64,000 nt of DNA from Campylobacter ornithocola. Its GTDB lineage: Bacteria > Campylobacterota > Campylobacteria > Campylobacterales > Campylobacteraceae. The translations under genes were made by a program, and so were the position numbers. Below are positions 9,094 through 18,714 of this stretch, piece after piece; position 1 is the first letter of the stretch, and every line of letters starts with the position of its first letter. The stretch spans positions 806,001-870,000 of the forward strand of contig NZ_CP053848.1 of assembly GCF_013201605.1 (NCBI RefSeq). The letters are read 5' to 3'. The notes beneath the pieces are model-generated. The model worked only from the letters and a program-made list of their open reading frames with translations, had not been told where the DNA came from and searched no databases.

Positions 9094-10314
9094 ATGAAAA
9101 AAGATATCAAAAAAGTGGTTTTGGCATATTCTGGTGGACTTGATACAAGTATAATTTTAAAATGGTTGCAAGATGAATATAAATGCGAAGTAATAACATT
9201 CACAGCAGATATCGGTCAAGGTGAAGAGCTTGAACCTGCTAGAAGAAAAGCACTTTCTTTGGGCGTAAAAGAAGAAAATGTTTTTATTCAAGATTTAAAA
9301 GATGAATTTGTAAAAAATTATGTATTTCCTATGTTTAGAGCAAATGCTATTTATGAAGGAGAATATTTACTGGGTACAAGCATAGCAAGACCTTTAATAG
9401 CAAAAACTTTAGTAGAAATTGCAAATAAAACAAGTGCAGATGCCATCAGCCATGGAGCAACTGGTAAGGGAAATGATCAAGTGCGTTTTGAACTAGGTGC
9501 ACTAGCTTTAAATCCGAATTTAGCTATTATTGCACCATGGAGAGAGTGGGATTTAAATAGTCGTGAGAAACTTTTAGCTTATGCACAAAAACATGGCATT
9601 GATATAGCTAAAAAGCCAGGTAAATCACCTTATTCTATGGATGCAAATTTATTGCATATTTCTTATGAAGGTTTAGTACTTGAAGATCCTGCGGCTAAAC
9701 CCGAAGCAGATATGTGGCGTTGGGTGAAAGATCCAAAAGAAGCTCCAAATGAAAGTGAAATTATAGAGCTTGAGTTTAGTAAAGGCGATTTGTGTGCTAT
9801 AAATGGAGAAAAAATGTCTCCTGCGCAACTTCTAGCTAAACTTAACGATCTTGGTGTAAAACATGGTATAGGTCGTCTTGATATAGTGGAAAATCGCTAT
9901 GTGGGTATGAAAAGTAGAGGTTGTTATGAAACTCCAGGAGGAACCATACTTTTAAAAGCACACCGTGCTATAGAGAGTATTACACTAGATAGAGAAGCAG
10001 CACATTTAAAAGATGAAATAATGCCAAAATATGCAAGTTTGATTTACAATGGCTACTGGTTTTCACCAGAAAGATTAATGCTTCAAGCTTTGATAGATGA
10101 GTCGCAAAAATATGTAAATGGCAAAGTTAAGCTTGAATTATATAAAGGCAATGTAATGGTGATAGGTAGAGAAAGTGCAAACGATAGTTTATTTAGTGAG
10201 GCTTATTGTACTTTTGAGGAAGATTCTGTGTATGATCAAAAAGATGCAGCAGGTTTTATAAGATTAAACGCTTTAAGATTTATCATCGCAGGTAAAAATG
10301 GAAGAAAATTTTAA
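9094..10314 (+). CDS. argG: argininosuccinate synthase
   Basis: Condenses citrulline and aspartate with ATP in arginine biosynthesis. The ATP pyrophosphatase loop [10 protein letters not shown] is at residues 11-20, and [15 protein letters not shown] and [16 protein letters not shown] are substrate-loop signatures. 406 aa matches the family. It has its own upstream gap with a good ribosome site, and rplI follows after 12 nt, so argG probably heads the argG-rplI-hslVU-era run. Confidence 0.97.
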   Translation: MKKDIKKVVLAYSGGLDTSIILKWLQDEYKCEVITFTADIGQGEELEPARRKALSLGVKEENVFIQDLKDEFVKNYVFPMFRANAIYEGEYLLGTSIARPLIAKTLVEIANKTSADAISHGATGKGNDQVRFELGALALNPNLAIIAPWREWDLNSREKLLAYAQKHGIDIAKKPGKSPYSMDANLLHISYEGLVLEDPAAKPEADMWRWVKDPKEAPNESEIIELEFSKGDLCAINGEKMSPAQLLAKLNDLGVKHGIGRLDIVENRYVGMKSRGCYETPGGTILLKAHRAIESITLDREAAHLKDEIMPKYASLIYNGYWFSPERLMLQALIDESQKYVNGKVKLELYKGNVMVIGRESANDSLFSEAYCTFEEDSVYDQKDAAGFIRLNALRFIIAGKNGRKF

Positions 10315-10326
10315 AAAAGGAATACA

Positions 10327-10770
10327 ATGAAAGTATTATTAGTAAAAGATGTAAAAAGCTTAGGAAAAGTAGGAGAAGTAAAAGAAGTTAAAGATGGATA
10401 TGGACAAAATTTTTTAATTGCTAAAGGTTTTGCCAAAGCTGCTACACATGAAGTTTTAAAACAATATGAAGCAGAACAAAAGAAAAAGGCTGAAAATTTA
10501 AGATTTGAGCTTGCAAATTTGGAAAAATTAAAAGAGGAATTATCTAAAATTACTATTTGTATAGCTAAGTCTGTGGGCGCTAATGGGAGCTTGTTTGGTG
10601 GGGTTACTAAAGATGAAATCGCACATGCACTAAAAAATCAAAAAGGTATAGAGCTTGATAAAAAAAGTTTAGAATGTGATACTATAAAAGAACTTGGCGT
10701 GCATGAAATTTCAGCAAAATTAGGTCATGCAATCCATGCTGTATTTAAGCTAGAAGTTAAAGGAGAATAA
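10327..10770 (+). CDS. rplI: 50S ribosomal protein L9
   Basis: Binds 23S rRNA at the base of the L1 stalk and supports reading-frame maintenance. The N-terminal domain signature ([18 protein letters not shown], then [15 protein letters not shown]) is clear, followed by the long connecting helix and the C-terminal domain with [13 protein letters not shown]. 147 aa is standard. A GGAATAC ribosome site lies in the 12-nt gap after argG; the stop overlaps the hslV start (TAATG). Confidence 0.96.
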   Translation: MKVLLVKDVKSLGKVGEVKEVKDGYGQNFLIAKGFAKAATHEVLKQYEAEQKKKAENLRFELANLEKLKEELSKITICIAKSVGANGSLFGGVTKDEIAHALKNQKGIELDKKSLECDTIKELGVHEISAKLGHAIHAVFKLEVKGE

Positions 10771-11312
10771 TGTTTCACGCAACTACAATTTTAGCTTATA
10801 AGGGTAAAAATAAGTCTGTAATTGGTGGAGATGGGCAAGTAAGTTTTGGAAATACTGTACTTAAAAATAATGCGGTTAAAATTAGAAAATTAAGCAATGG
10901 GAAAGTATTAGCAGGTTTTGCGGGAAGCACTGCTGATGCTTTCAATCTTTTTGATATGTTTGAAAAATTACTTTCTAGCTCTAAGGGTGATTTATTAAAA
11001 GCTGCAATAGATTTTTCAAAAGAATGGCGCAAGGATAAATACTTAAGAAAACTTGAAGCGATGATGCTTGTACTTGATAGAGATCATATATTTTTACTTT
11101 CAGGAACTGGAGATGTGGTTGAACCTGAAGATGGTGCTATAGCAGCTATTGGTAGCGGAGGTAACTATGCACTTTCTGCTGCAAGAGCTTTAGCTAAACA
11201 CTCAAGTTTAGATGAAGAAGAATTAGTTAAAGAAAGCTTGCAAATAGCTGGTGAAATTTGCATTTATACTAATACAAATATTAAAACTTATGTAATTGAG
11301 GATGATAAATGA
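10770..11312 (+). CDS. hslV: ATP-dependent protease proteolytic subunit HslV
   Basis: Peptidase subunit of HslUV, a two-ring cytoplasmic protease related to the proteasome beta subunit. The catalytic threonine should be T5 after removal of the MFHA propeptide ([11 protein letters not shown]). [14 protein letters not shown] and the glycine-rich [13 protein letters not shown] and [10 protein letters not shown] segments are family signatures. 180 aa is typical. Coupled to rplI (1-nt overlap) and hslU (4-nt overlap). Confidence 0.97.
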   Translation: MFHATTILAYKGKNKSVIGGDGQVSFGNTVLKNNAVKIRKLSNGKVLAGFAGSTADAFNLFDMFEKLLSSSKGDLLKAAIDFSKEWRKDKYLRKLEAMMLVLDRDHIFLLSGTGDVVEPEDGAIAAIGSGGNYALSAARALAKHSSLDEEELVKESLQIAGEICIYTNTNIKTYVIEDDK

Positions 11313-12628
11313 ATTTAACTCCAAAAGAGATTGTAAAATTTTTAGATGATTATGTAATTGGACAAAAAAACGCCAAAAAAATCATAGCAATTGCTTTAAG
11401 AAATCGTTATAGAAGAATGCAGCTTAGCCCTGAACTTCAAGATGATATCATGCCAAAAAATATTTTAATGATAGGATCAACTGGGGTTGGTAAAACAGAG
11501 ATTGCAAGACGCCTTGCTAAGATGATGGGACTTCCTTTTGTAAAAGTTGAAGCAAGTAAATATACTGAAGTTGGTTTTGTTGGGCGTGATGTAGAAAGCA
11601 TGGTTAGAGATTTAGCTAATGCTGCTTTAAATTTAGTAAAAAATGAAGAAAAAGAAAAAAACAAAGAAAAGATTAATGAATTTATAGAAAATAAGATTTT
11701 GGAAAAACTTTTACCGCCTTTACCAAAGGGTGTTAGTGAAGAAAAACAAGAAGAGTATCAAAATTCTTTAGAAAAAATGCGCGTGAAATTAAAAGCTGGT
11801 GATTTAGATGATAGCACAATAGAAGTTGAAATTTCACAAAGTGTATTTGATACTAATCCAAATTTACCACCTGAAATGGGTGCTATGCAAGATATAGTAA
11901 AAGTTATTGGTGTGGGTAATAAAAAAGTTAAAAAAGAAATGAAGGTAAAAGATGCAAGAATAGCTCTAGCTCAAGAAGCAAGTGAGAAAATTCTTGATAT
12001 GGAAAGTATTAAAGGCGAGGCTTTAAGAAGAGCTGAAAATGAAGGAATTATTTTTATCGATGAGATAGATAAAGTAGCAGTTTCAAGCTCAAATTCAAAC
12101 CGCCAAGATCCAAGCAAAGAAGGGGTGCAAAGAGATTTGCTTCCTATAGTTGAAGGTAGCACTATACAAACTAAATTTGGTCCTTTAAAAACTGATCATA
12201 TTTTATTTATTGCAGCAGGTGCTTTTCATCTAAGCAAACCAAGTGATTTAATCCCTGAACTTCAAGGGCGTTTTCCTTTAAGAGTTGAGCTTGATTCATT
12301 AGATGAGGATGCTTTATATGCTATTTTAACAAGACCTAAAAATTCATTGCTAACACAATACATTGAGCTTTTAAAAACTGAAAATGTAGAGCTTGTTTTT
12401 GAAGATGAGGCTATTAGAGAAATAGCAAAAATAGCAAGCAAGGCTAATGAAGAAATGCAAGATATTGGCGCAAGACGCTTGCATACAGTAGTGGAAAAAC
12501 TTTTAGAAGATATTAGTTTTGAAGCAGATGAATACGCAGGTAAAGTATATAAAGTAGATGATTTTAAAGTGCAAGTTAAACTTGGAGATATCATAGAAAA
12601 TAAAGATTTAGCTAGGTATATCTTGTGA
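11309..12628 (+). CDS. hslU: HslUV protease ATPase subunit HslU
   Basis: AAA+ unfoldase feeding substrates to HslV. The start ELTPKEIV-like segment ([17 protein letters not shown]), Walker [14 protein letters not shown] (about residues 57-69) and Walker [11 protein letters not shown] are clear; the I domain lies between them. GRFPLRVEL and [10 protein letters not shown] carry the sensor region, and the C-terminal tail DLARYIL is the segment that docks into HslV. 439 aa. Partner hslV is immediately upstream. Confidence 0.97.
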   Translation: MNLTPKEIVKFLDDYVIGQKNAKKIIAIALRNRYRRMQLSPELQDDIMPKNILMIGSTGVGKTEIARRLAKMMGLPFVKVEASKYTEVGFVGRDVESMVRDLANAALNLVKNEEKEKNKEKINEFIENKILEKLLPPLPKGVSEEKQEEYQNSLEKMRVKLKAGDLDDSTIEVEISQSVFDTNPNLPPEMGAMQDIVKVIGVGNKKVKKEMKVKDARIALAQEASEKILDMESIKGEALRRAENEGIIFIDEIDKVAVSSSNSNRQDPSKEGVQRDLLPIVEGSTIQTKFGPLKTDHILFIAAGAFHLSKPSDLIPELQGRFPLRVELDSLDEDALYAILTRPKNSLLTQYIELLKTENVELVFEDEAIREIAKIASKANEEMQDIGARRLHTVVEKLLEDISFEADEYAGKVYKVDDFKVQVKLGDIIENKDLARYIL

Positions 12629-13497
12629 AAAGTGGCTTTATAAGCATAGTGGGTAGAACTAATGCGGGAAAAAGTTCTATCCTAAATTCTTTATTAGAAG
12701 AAAAAGTGGCTATGGTTTCTCATAAGCAAAATGCCACAAGAAGAAAGATCAATGCGATTATAATGCATGAAAATCATCAGCTTATTTTTATAGATACACC
12801 AGGTTTGCATGCAAGCTCTAAGGCTATGAATCAGCTTATGATTGATTTAGCGATTAAAAGCATTGCTGATTGTGATGTGATTTTATTTGTAGCTAGTATT
12901 TATGATGATATTAAAGATTATGAAAATTTTTTAAGTTTAAATCCTAAAGTACCGCATATTGTGTTGATTAATAAGGTTGATTTAGTAAAAAAAGAAGTTT
13001 TGCTTAAAAAATTAAGTGAGTATTCTCAGTTTAGCTCACATTTTAGTGCTATTATCCCCTATTCTGCAAAGCAAAAATTTTATAAAAAAATTCTTTTAGA
13101 TGAGATGATTAAGTATTTGCCTGAGCACCCGTATTATTTTGATCCTGAGTTTATTACTACAACAAATGAAAAGGACATTTATAGAGATTTTATCTTAGAA
13201 GCTATATATGAAAATTTAAGTGATGAAATTCCTTATAGCACTGAAGTAAAAATAGAAAAAATTAAAGAACTAGAGCAAATTTATTATATCAATGCTACTA
13301 TCATTACAGATAGTAATTCTCACAAAGGAATGATACTAGGTAAAGATGCTACTACAATTAAGCGTATAGGTAAAGAAGCTAGAGTGAAAATAGAAAAATT
13401 GGCACAAAAAAAGGTAATGCTAAAATTATTCGTTCAACTTGAGAAAAATTGGCACAAAAACGAGCAAAACCTTAAGAAAATCCTTTATGATGAGTAA
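12625..13497 (+). CDS. era: ribosome-assembly GTPase Era
   Basis: GTPase that binds 16S rRNA near its 3' end and aids 30S maturation. G1 GRTNAGKS (10-17), G3 DTPG, G4 NKVD and the C-terminal KH domain ([19 protein letters not shown]) are in the expected order; 290 aa is normal. The start is GTG in a GTGA overlap with the hslU stop; no nearby ATG would keep the beta1 strand before G1. Its last 11 bases overlap the next gene. Confidence 0.96.
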   Translation: MKSGFISIVGRTNAGKSSILNSLLEEKVAMVSHKQNATRRKINAIIMHENHQLIFIDTPGLHASSKAMNQLMIDLAIKSIADCDVILFVASIYDDIKDYENFLSLNPKVPHIVLINKVDLVKKEVLLKKLSEYSQFSSHFSAIIPYSAKQKFYKKILLDEMIKYLPEHPYYFDPEFITTTNEKDIYRDFILEAIYENLSDEIPYSTEVKIEKIKELEQIYYINATIITDSNSHKGMILGKDATTIKRIGKEARVKIEKLAQKKVMLKLFVQLEKNWHKNEQNLKKILYDE

Positions 13498-14497
13498 GAA
13501 AACAATTCTAAAAGATTTTATTGCTTATGAAAAGCTTTTATATATTAATTTTGCAAATCCTATTAGTGAAGATGAAATTTTAAAAAAGAGCTTTGAAGAG
13601 CTTGGTCTTAAAGATGATTTTTCTTATAAGCTAAAATATTTTCAAGATAAATCTTTTACTCAAGTATTTTTGTGCAAGTATGAAGATATTCTAGATATTG
13701 ATTATATAATCCCAGAACCCCTACTTTTTGAAGTATATTTTAAAAATAATACAAATGGTGAAAATCTTGCATTATTATTTAAGAAAAAATACATAGTTTT
13801 AGTGGAGTATTTGGGGTGTGATTTTCAAAATTGTAAAGTTATACCATTAAATGTTTATGATAAAATATATGAAGAAAAATTAAAAAATACCTATAAGCAC
13901 ATTATAAGCATAGATGATACTCAAAATCTTAGCAGTTTTGATAAATTTAATAGTAATATTTTTTATCAAAAATTGTTAAAAAAATGCGATCAAGTCAAGA
14001 TTAATTTTACCAACAAAGAAAAAATAAATCATTTGAAATCTTTTAGTTTTAAGATTTTATTGGCTTTTATTTGTGGAGTTTTACTAGCTTTAGCTTATCC
14101 CTTGTATTTATATACACAAAAATCATTTTATGAAAATGAGAAAACAAAATATGAAAATTTAATAAAAAAGCAAGATGATATTTTAGAGCAAGTAAAAATA
14201 AATCAAAAGCAAAATCAAGAGTTTAAAAAACTACAAGAAGAAAATGAGTTAAAGGTTGATTTATTGCAAAAATTTTATGCAAATACACTTTGTTATAAAG
14301 ATTTTTATGATTTTTTAAAAGTTTTAAATTCTCATCAAGCTTATATAGAGGCTTTGCATGTTAAAAATAATGATTTTATTATAGAGCTTAAAAATGACTA
14401 TGAATTTTATGAAGATTTTAAAAAACATCATTTTGTATTAAAAAATAAAGAAGTTAATAATGGAAAAATCACTCTTTTTTTTGAAAAATCTTTATAA
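13487..14497 (+). CDS. membrane protein with PilN/GspL-like architecture
   Basis: I do not recognise a named gene. The 336-residue product has a cytoplasmic N-terminal domain of about 185 residues, one membrane helix (about 188-210), a charged coiled coil (about 213-264) and a small C-terminal alpha/beta domain. This layout is that of GspL, or of a PilM-like domain fused to PilN, in type II secretion, type IV pilus and transformation machines. Two adjacent ATGs (13487, 13490) overlap the era stop; an upstream in-frame start inside era is less likely. It overlaps the next gene by 38 nt. C. jejuni has, as I recall, the same unnamed pair after era. Confidence 0.6.
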   Translation: MMSKKTILKDFIAYEKLLYINFANPISEDEILKKSFEELGLKDDFSYKLKYFQDKSFTQVFLCKYEDILDIDYIIPEPLLFEVYFKNNTNGENLALLFKKKYIVLVEYLGCDFQNCKVIPLNVYDKIYEEKLKNTYKHIISIDDTQNLSSFDKFNSNIFYQKLLKKCDQVKINFTNKEKINHLKSFSFKILLAFICGVLLALAYPLYLYTQKSFYENEKTKYENLIKKQDDILEQVKINQKQNQEFKKLQEENELKVDLLQKFYANTLCYKDFYDFLKVLNSHQAYIEALHVKNNDFIIELKNDYEFYEDFKKHHFVLKNKEVNNGKITLFFEKSL

Positions 14498-14999
14498 AAA
14501 TTTAGAAAATATCTTTGCTAAGTTATCTGATCGTGAATTTGCACTAGCTTTGATAGTTGCTTTTGTCTTTGGTTTTTTCATGGTTTATATGGGTGTTTTT
14601 GACTATTTTGAAAAACAAATGAAGTTATCAAAAGATGAACTATATAATTTACAAACAAAATACGAGCAAAAACAAGAAATGATTTCTGATTTAAAAGAAG
14701 ATGAAAATATATCTTATAATGATCGCTCATTTTTAAGTATAAATAAAGACTATCAAAGTATTTTAAAGGATATAGAAAAGAATCTTAATGGGGTGCAATC
14801 TTTGCAAATTCAAAGCTATAAAAATCAAGATCGATATTTTACTTATTATGAATTAAGATTAAGTTTTATCAGTGATTTTTATTTTTTAATGCAGTTTTTA
14901 CAAAAATTAGACCCTTATATAAAAGTTAAAAATTTAGAACTCGTAAAATACAAAAACGAACTAAAAATTACATTAAATCTTATTTTTACTCTAGTATAA
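14460..14999 (+). CDS. membrane protein with PilO/GspM-like architecture
   Basis: Unnamed 179-residue protein: a short cytoplasmic N-terminus, one membrane helix (about 27-46), a coiled coil (about 50-82) and a C-terminal domain (about 95-179) whose alternating strands suggest a ferredoxin-like fold. This is the PilO/GspM pattern, and its gene overlaps the PilN/GspL-like gene, as pilN and pilO do. No pilus or secretin gene is in the window, so participation in DNA uptake or secretion is an inference from shape and pairing only. Confidence 0.55.
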   Translation: MEKSLFFLKNLYKNLENIFAKLSDREFALALIVAFVFGFFMVYMGVFDYFEKQMKLSKDELYNLQTKYEQKQEMISDLKEDENISYNDRSFLSINKDYQSILKDIEKNLNGVQSLQIQSYKNQDRYFTYYELRLSFISDFYFLMQFLQKLDPYIKVKNLELVKYKNELKITLNLIFTLV

Positions 15000-15014
15000 A
15001 AATGATTTTTTTGA

Positions 15015-15020
15015 TAAAAT
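15015..15020 (+). promoter_or_regulatory. -10 box for rnpB
   Basis: TAAAAT preceded by TTTGA, resembling the Campylobacter extended -10. It lies about 10 bases before the expected 5' end of the RNase P RNA, the right distance for transcription to start at the mature end. No -35 box is expected in this genus. Confidence 0.5.
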
Positions 15021-15030
15021 TTATTTGTAA

Positions 15031-15346
15031 ACATGGTAAGCGGTCGCTTCTTTTGAAGAGGAAAGTCCGAGCTGCAATAAGACAAAGATTCCATCTAACG
15101 GATGGCTAGGGTAACCTAAGGGAAAGTGCAACAGAAAGAAAACTACCATATAGTATATGGAAAAGGTGAAACGGTAGGGTAAGAGCCTACCAGTGGTTTT
15201 GGTAACAAAACTAGCTATGTAAACCCAATCTGCAGTAAGAAGGGATGGTTTTGGTTCTTATAATATAACCCTTCGCTTGAACTTGTTTGCAAAAACAAGT
15301 CTAGATAAATGATCGCTCTTGACAGAACTCGGCTTATCGCCATGTT
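15031..15346 (+). ncRNA. rnpB: RNase P RNA component
   Basis: Catalytic RNA that removes 5' leaders from pre-tRNAs. The conserved core GAGGAAAGTCCGAGCT lies at about 15057-15073, and the 3' core GACAGAACTCGGCTTATCG at about 15321-15339. The ends ACATGG and CCATGT (about 15031-15036 and 15340-15345) pair to close helix P1, which fixes the boundaries. The interior has GGTGAAACGGTAGGGTAAGAG and ACAGAAAGA segments typical of the bacterial type A RNA. It fills the only long gap without protein genes and ends where the convergent 71-codon gene ends. Confidence 0.95.
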
Positions 15347-15562
15347 TTATTTTATATAAGCAGAAGCTTTTTGAAGCTTTTGCAAATTCATTGCAACTTC
15401 ATCTTGCTTTTTTTTCATAAAAGCTATTGCTTCATTAGTAAGAGCTAAAGCTTCATTTGGACATTCTTTAAACTCAGGTTTTTCTATGAGTTTAACTATT
15501 TTCTCTATATCTTCAGTATAAACAGCTATTTTAAACTCATCTATCCATTTCTTTTTATTCAT
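15347..15562 (-). CDS. small flagellar-operon protein (possible FliT-like chaperone)
   Basis: A 71-residue, charged, mostly helical protein with no recognised motif. The ATG at 15562 overlaps the fliS stop in an ATGA, a better start than a codon 21 bases upstream inside fliS. Position right after flaG-fliD-fliS and the helical, Lys/Glu-rich composition (IEKIVKLIEKPEF, AFMKKKQDEVAMNLQKLQ) are what one expects of a FliT-type FliD chaperone, but I cannot confirm homology. The stop codon abuts the 3' end of rnpB on the other strand. Confidence 0.65.
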   Translation of the reverse strand: MNKKKWIDEFKIAVYTEDIEKIVKLIEKPEFKECPNEALALTNEAIAFMKKKQDEVAMNLQKLQKASAYIK

Positions 15563-15930
15563 TTTTGATGTACTTCTCTCCAAGCTTCTAATAAACCTTT
15601 AACTACATTTATTACTTCATCAACTCTGGCTTCATTGTTTTCAATATTTGCCAAAGAAAGAAGTTGCAATTCTCTAGTGTATAAACCACTTAAATAATGA
15701 GCCACATCTCCGCCTTTTTCATAATCAAGGCAGTTGATAAGCTCAATAAAAATAGCACTAGCTCTTTTTACATAGTACACTCTTTCTTCTATATTTTCAT
15801 TTTGTATGGCTATTTTTATCCTACTAGCAAAGCGTAGAATTCCTCCATATAGCATTTCTATAAGTTTTTCTTGAGATTCTACACCGGCTTGACTTTGCGA
15901 ATATGCATTATAAACTGCACTATTTACCAT
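15559..15930 (-). CDS. fliS: flagellin export chaperone FliS
   Basis: Binds the C-terminus of flagellin in the cytoplasm to stop polymerisation and assist export. The family start NAYSQSQAGVESQEKLIEMLYGGILRFA is clear (residues 8 onward), followed by the four-helix bundle with the INCLDYEKGGDVAHYLSGLY turn. 123 aa is normal. It lies 21 nt after fliD and overlaps the next small gene. Confidence 0.94.
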   Translation of the reverse strand: MVNSAVYNAYSQSQAGVESQEKLIEMLYGGILRFASRIKIAIQNENIEERVYYVKRASAIFIELINCLDYEKGGDVAHYLSGLYTRELQLLSLANIENNEARVDEVINVVKGLLEAWREVHQK

Positions 15931-15951
15931 TTATGATTTCCTTTCATTTGT

Positions 15952-18243
15952 TTAAGAGTTTTGATTATTTGCTGCATTAATCATATTTGCAATTACACTT
16001 GCTTGATTGTTTAATTTAGAAATAATACTATCATACGCTGCCCATGTTGACCACATTGTGTCATATTTTGTATCAATAGAATTTTTAGTATTTTCTATAG
16101 TCTCATTTAGATTTTTTGATTCTTTACTTAAAGAAGATTTATAGCCACCAAAAGATCCTTCAGAACTCATCATTTCTCTCATGGTATTTTTTAATACACC
16201 AAAAGTTCCTGTTTCTTCTTTCCAATTTGAATACATTGTTTTAGGGCTTAAACCAAATTGTTTTAAAAAATCTTCTTTACCTTGAATTTCTAAATCACTT
16301 CCCGATGTTCCCTTGATTTTAAATTGAATTTTTTGATCAGAACTTCCCTGATTAATGATCTCAAAGCTAGCTTCTAAACCCTCTATTCCAAAACTATTGA
16401 TGTGATCTATAAGATTTTGAGCCATTTCCTCATCAGTATCTCCTGTTAATATAAAAGGATCTCCGTTTTTAGTTTTGGTTAAATCTATAGTTTCATCATT
16501 ATATATAATTTTAAATTCAGAATCAGTAAAATCAATTCCATCTGGATTATCTTTTGCAAAACCTCCAACTTTTTCTCCACTTAAATTAATATCTTCAAAA
16601 CCATTACTTCCTACAAAAAACCTTTCAGCCATTTCTGGGTCTTCACTAAATTTAGTATTAAATTTAGAAGAATCAAAAGTCATAGTTCCATTAGATATGG
16701 TTAAACCATAATCAGCTAAAGATAAACTAACTTTAGAAGATATTTTAGTTCCTTCTGAAGTATCACTATCGCCAACTGTGATAGTTCCATCTACAGTGAT
16801 AGTTTTTAGTAATATATTGTTAATTTCTGATTTTATATTATAAATTGAACTTACACCTACAAAATTTCCTTTCGTTCCCGCATCAGGGTCGTATTTTGTA
16901 GCAGCGGTAATGTTTAGCATTAGGTCATTATAGGCAGTTGCTAAATTTTGTAAAGATTCTGAAATAGCAGCAGTATCTTGAGTAATATTAAAGCTAATTT
17001 CACCTTTTTGTTTTAATTCTAAAGTAGTATCAGGAGCTATATCTGTAATAGTATTTGTTGGTCTAGTCATTTTAACACCATCAACGCTAAAAATAGCATC
17101 CATACCTTTTTGTATATGGTTTTCATTACCTGCTTTTACGTTATAACCTTGTGGAGTACTAGTATCTAAAGTGATTCCAAATTTACTACTTAATAAATTT
17201 GTAGCCTTTTCATCTCTAGTGTAATTTGTTTGATCGATGTTACCATCTTCATCTACTGCATAACCACCATCAAAAATACCAAGTTCAGCACCATTAGTCG
17301 TTTTAAATGTTGCTGCACCATCTTTTAATTCAAGATTAACTTTACCATTAGTTTTTTTGCTAATTTGCTCGGCTAAACTTTCATAGGTAGTATTTTCATC
17401 AATATCTATGGTGTATTTATCATAATTATCACCATTTTTAACCACAAAAGTTAAAGAAGTTTTTTCTCCAGTGTTGAGAAGTTTATCAGAGGTTTGACCA
17501 CTTATATTCCCACTAATTTGTGTTTTATCTAAATTTCCTTGTTCTCTAAAACCAAACAAACCACCAGCACTAATGCTATTTTTATCAAGTTCCCAACCTA
17601 AACCTTTTAAAAGATCTTCATTACCTGAAAAAGAAATATTATTTTGAGTTCCTGTATCTTTGCTTTGTACAACTAGCCGATATGGATTTTCTCTATCTCC
17701 AGTATTGACTATTTTAGCTTCTACCTTACCTCCTGTTGCAGAATTTATTTTTTCAGCAAGTTGAGCTACAGTTGTGCTTTGATCTATATCAATTTTATAT
17801 TCTTTTCCATTTTGAGTTATAGTAAAAGAAGTGCTTCCTCCTTGCAATCCTAAACTTTGCATAACAGAAGAAGTTTTATCTTTAAAACCGTTACTTTGAT
17901 AAACATCTTTTTGAGCAAGTTGATCAACAATAACTTTCATATTAGTTAAAGAAGATAAAGATCCTACGGTTAAACTAGCAGCAGCACTATCACCGCTTAC
18001 ACTAGGAGAAACTTTTTTTTGATTAAATTGCGTTGCATCACCAAGACTGTTTACAGCAGTTTGAAAAGCAAGAAGTTTGGCTTCAAGTTCTGCTAAGTCT
18101 TTTTGTCTTAAACCATTGGTCTCAAGTTGCGAATTATAAAATTTCAAATTCGCATTCATTTCTGCCTCTTTAAGCTTATTTAGCGTATCACTTGTTAAAA
18201 CACCCGAACCTATCCCTAAGCTTCCTAAACTACCTACTGCCAT
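15952..18243 (-). CDS. fliD: flagellar filament cap protein FliD (extended form)
   Basis: Forms the cap under which flagellin subunits fold at the filament tip. N-terminal LGSLGIGSGVLTSDTLNKLK and C-terminal heptad helix ending in ASVIANMINAANN are the conserved D0/D1 ends. Three segments resemble flagellin-hook IN motifs: about 139-218, 263-326 and 577-665, the first and third each closing with a LLKGLGW/FLKQFGLS turn. At 763 aa it is about 120 residues longer than the roughly 640-residue C. jejuni protein as I remember it; the second IN copy is the extra part. Lies between flaG and fliS. Confidence 0.95.
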   Translation of the reverse strand: MAVGSLGSLGIGSGVLTSDTLNKLKEAEMNANLKFYNSQLETNGLRQKDLAELEAKLLAFQTAVNSLGDATQFNQKKVSPSVSGDSAAASLTVGSLSSLTNMKVIVDQLAQKDVYQSNGFKDKTSSVMQSLGLQGGSTSFTITQNGKEYKIDIDQSTTVAQLAEKINSATGGKVEAKIVNTGDRENPYRLVVQSKDTGTQNNISFSGNEDLLKGLGWELDKNSISAGGLFGFREQGNLDKTQISGNISGQTSDKLLNTGEKTSLTFVVKNGDNYDKYTIDIDENTTYESLAEQISKKTNGKVNLELKDGAATFKTTNGAELGIFDGGYAVDEDGNIDQTNYTRDEKATNLLSSKFGITLDTSTPQGYNVKAGNENHIQKGMDAIFSVDGVKMTRPTNTITDIAPDTTLELKQKGEISFNITQDTAAISESLQNLATAYNDLMLNITAATKYDPDAGTKGNFVGVSSIYNIKSEINNILLKTITVDGTITVGDSDTSEGTKISSKVSLSLADYGLTISNGTMTFDSSKFNTKFSEDPEMAERFFVGSNGFEDINLSGEKVGGFAKDNPDGIDFTDSEFKIIYNDETIDLTKTKNGDPFILTGDTDEEMAQNLIDHINSFGIEGLEASFEIINQGSSDQKIQFKIKGTSGSDLEIQGKEDFLKQFGLSPKTMYSNWKEETGTFGVLKNTMREMMSSEGSFGGYKSSLSKESKNLNETIENTKNSIDTKYDTMWSTWAAYDSIISKLNNQASVIANMINAANNQNS

Positions 18244-18245
18244 GA

Positions 18246-18596
18246 TTAACTCTCCTTATCAAAAATAGTACCTATAACACCTTTAAAATGCTCTATTAAT
18301 TTCATAACTTCTTCACTAGGAATTTTACGTATAAGTTTACCTGTATCTTTTTCTGTCACATTTACATACATTTCGTTTAATTTTTCATTAAATGCAAAAC
18401 GAACATTTGTTCCTAGCATTTCCATTTGATTGTTTAATTTTTCAGTTGCATTTTTTAATTTCTCATTTAAATTTTCATCTTGATTATTTAAATCAACCTG
18501 TTGCTTATTTTCAAGAGATGTCTTCTCAGTATTATTTTTTATACTGTTAAAATGAGCTAAACTGCCATTATCTCTTTGAATATTGTTTATGTCCAT
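18246..18596 (-). CDS. flaG: flagellar protein FlaG
   Basis: Affects filament length; first gene of flaG-fliD-fliS. The variable, Asn/Lys/Glu-rich N-terminal half is followed by the conserved FlaG domain (about residues 48-112: LNNQMEMLGTNVRFAFNEKL, then VTEKDTGKLIRKIPSEEV). 116 aa. A strong ribosome site (AAAAGGAG) precedes the ATG, and the sigma-28 promoter lies about 33 bases upstream. It ends 2 nt before fliD. Confidence 0.92.
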   Translation of the reverse strand: MDINNIQRDNGSLAHFNSIKNNTEKTSLENKQQVDLNNQDENLNEKLKNATEKLNNQMEMLGTNVRFAFNEKLNEMYVNVTEKDTGKLIRKIPSEEVMKLIEHFKGVIGTIFDKES

Positions 18597-18629
18597 TTTA
18601 AACTCCTTTTTAAAAGACTTTAAAATACT

Positions 18630-18656
18630 TTATCGACATAATTTTAAAAAACTTAA
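18630..18656 (-). promoter_or_regulatory. sigma-28 (FliA) promoter of flaG-fliD-fliS
   Basis: On the minus strand TTAAGTTT (18656-18649), an 11-base spacer and GTCGATAA (18637-18630). This matches the enteric sigma-28 consensus TAAAGTTT-N11-GCCGATAA at 14 of 16 positions with exact spacing. The expected start lies near 18623, about 26 bases before the flaG ATG and just ahead of its ribosome site. It agrees with the late-flagellar role of the operon. Confidence 0.88.
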
Positions 18657-18714
18657 TGTTTAGATTAAAAATCTATATTTTTGTAAGCAAAAAGTGTTCT
18701 CAAAAAGTTTGAAA

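Noticed and set aside
13439-13486. Upstream in-frame start of the PilN/GspL-like gene inside era
   Set aside because: Would read 16 codons of the era KH domain end in another frame; the ATGATG at the era stop is a better start.
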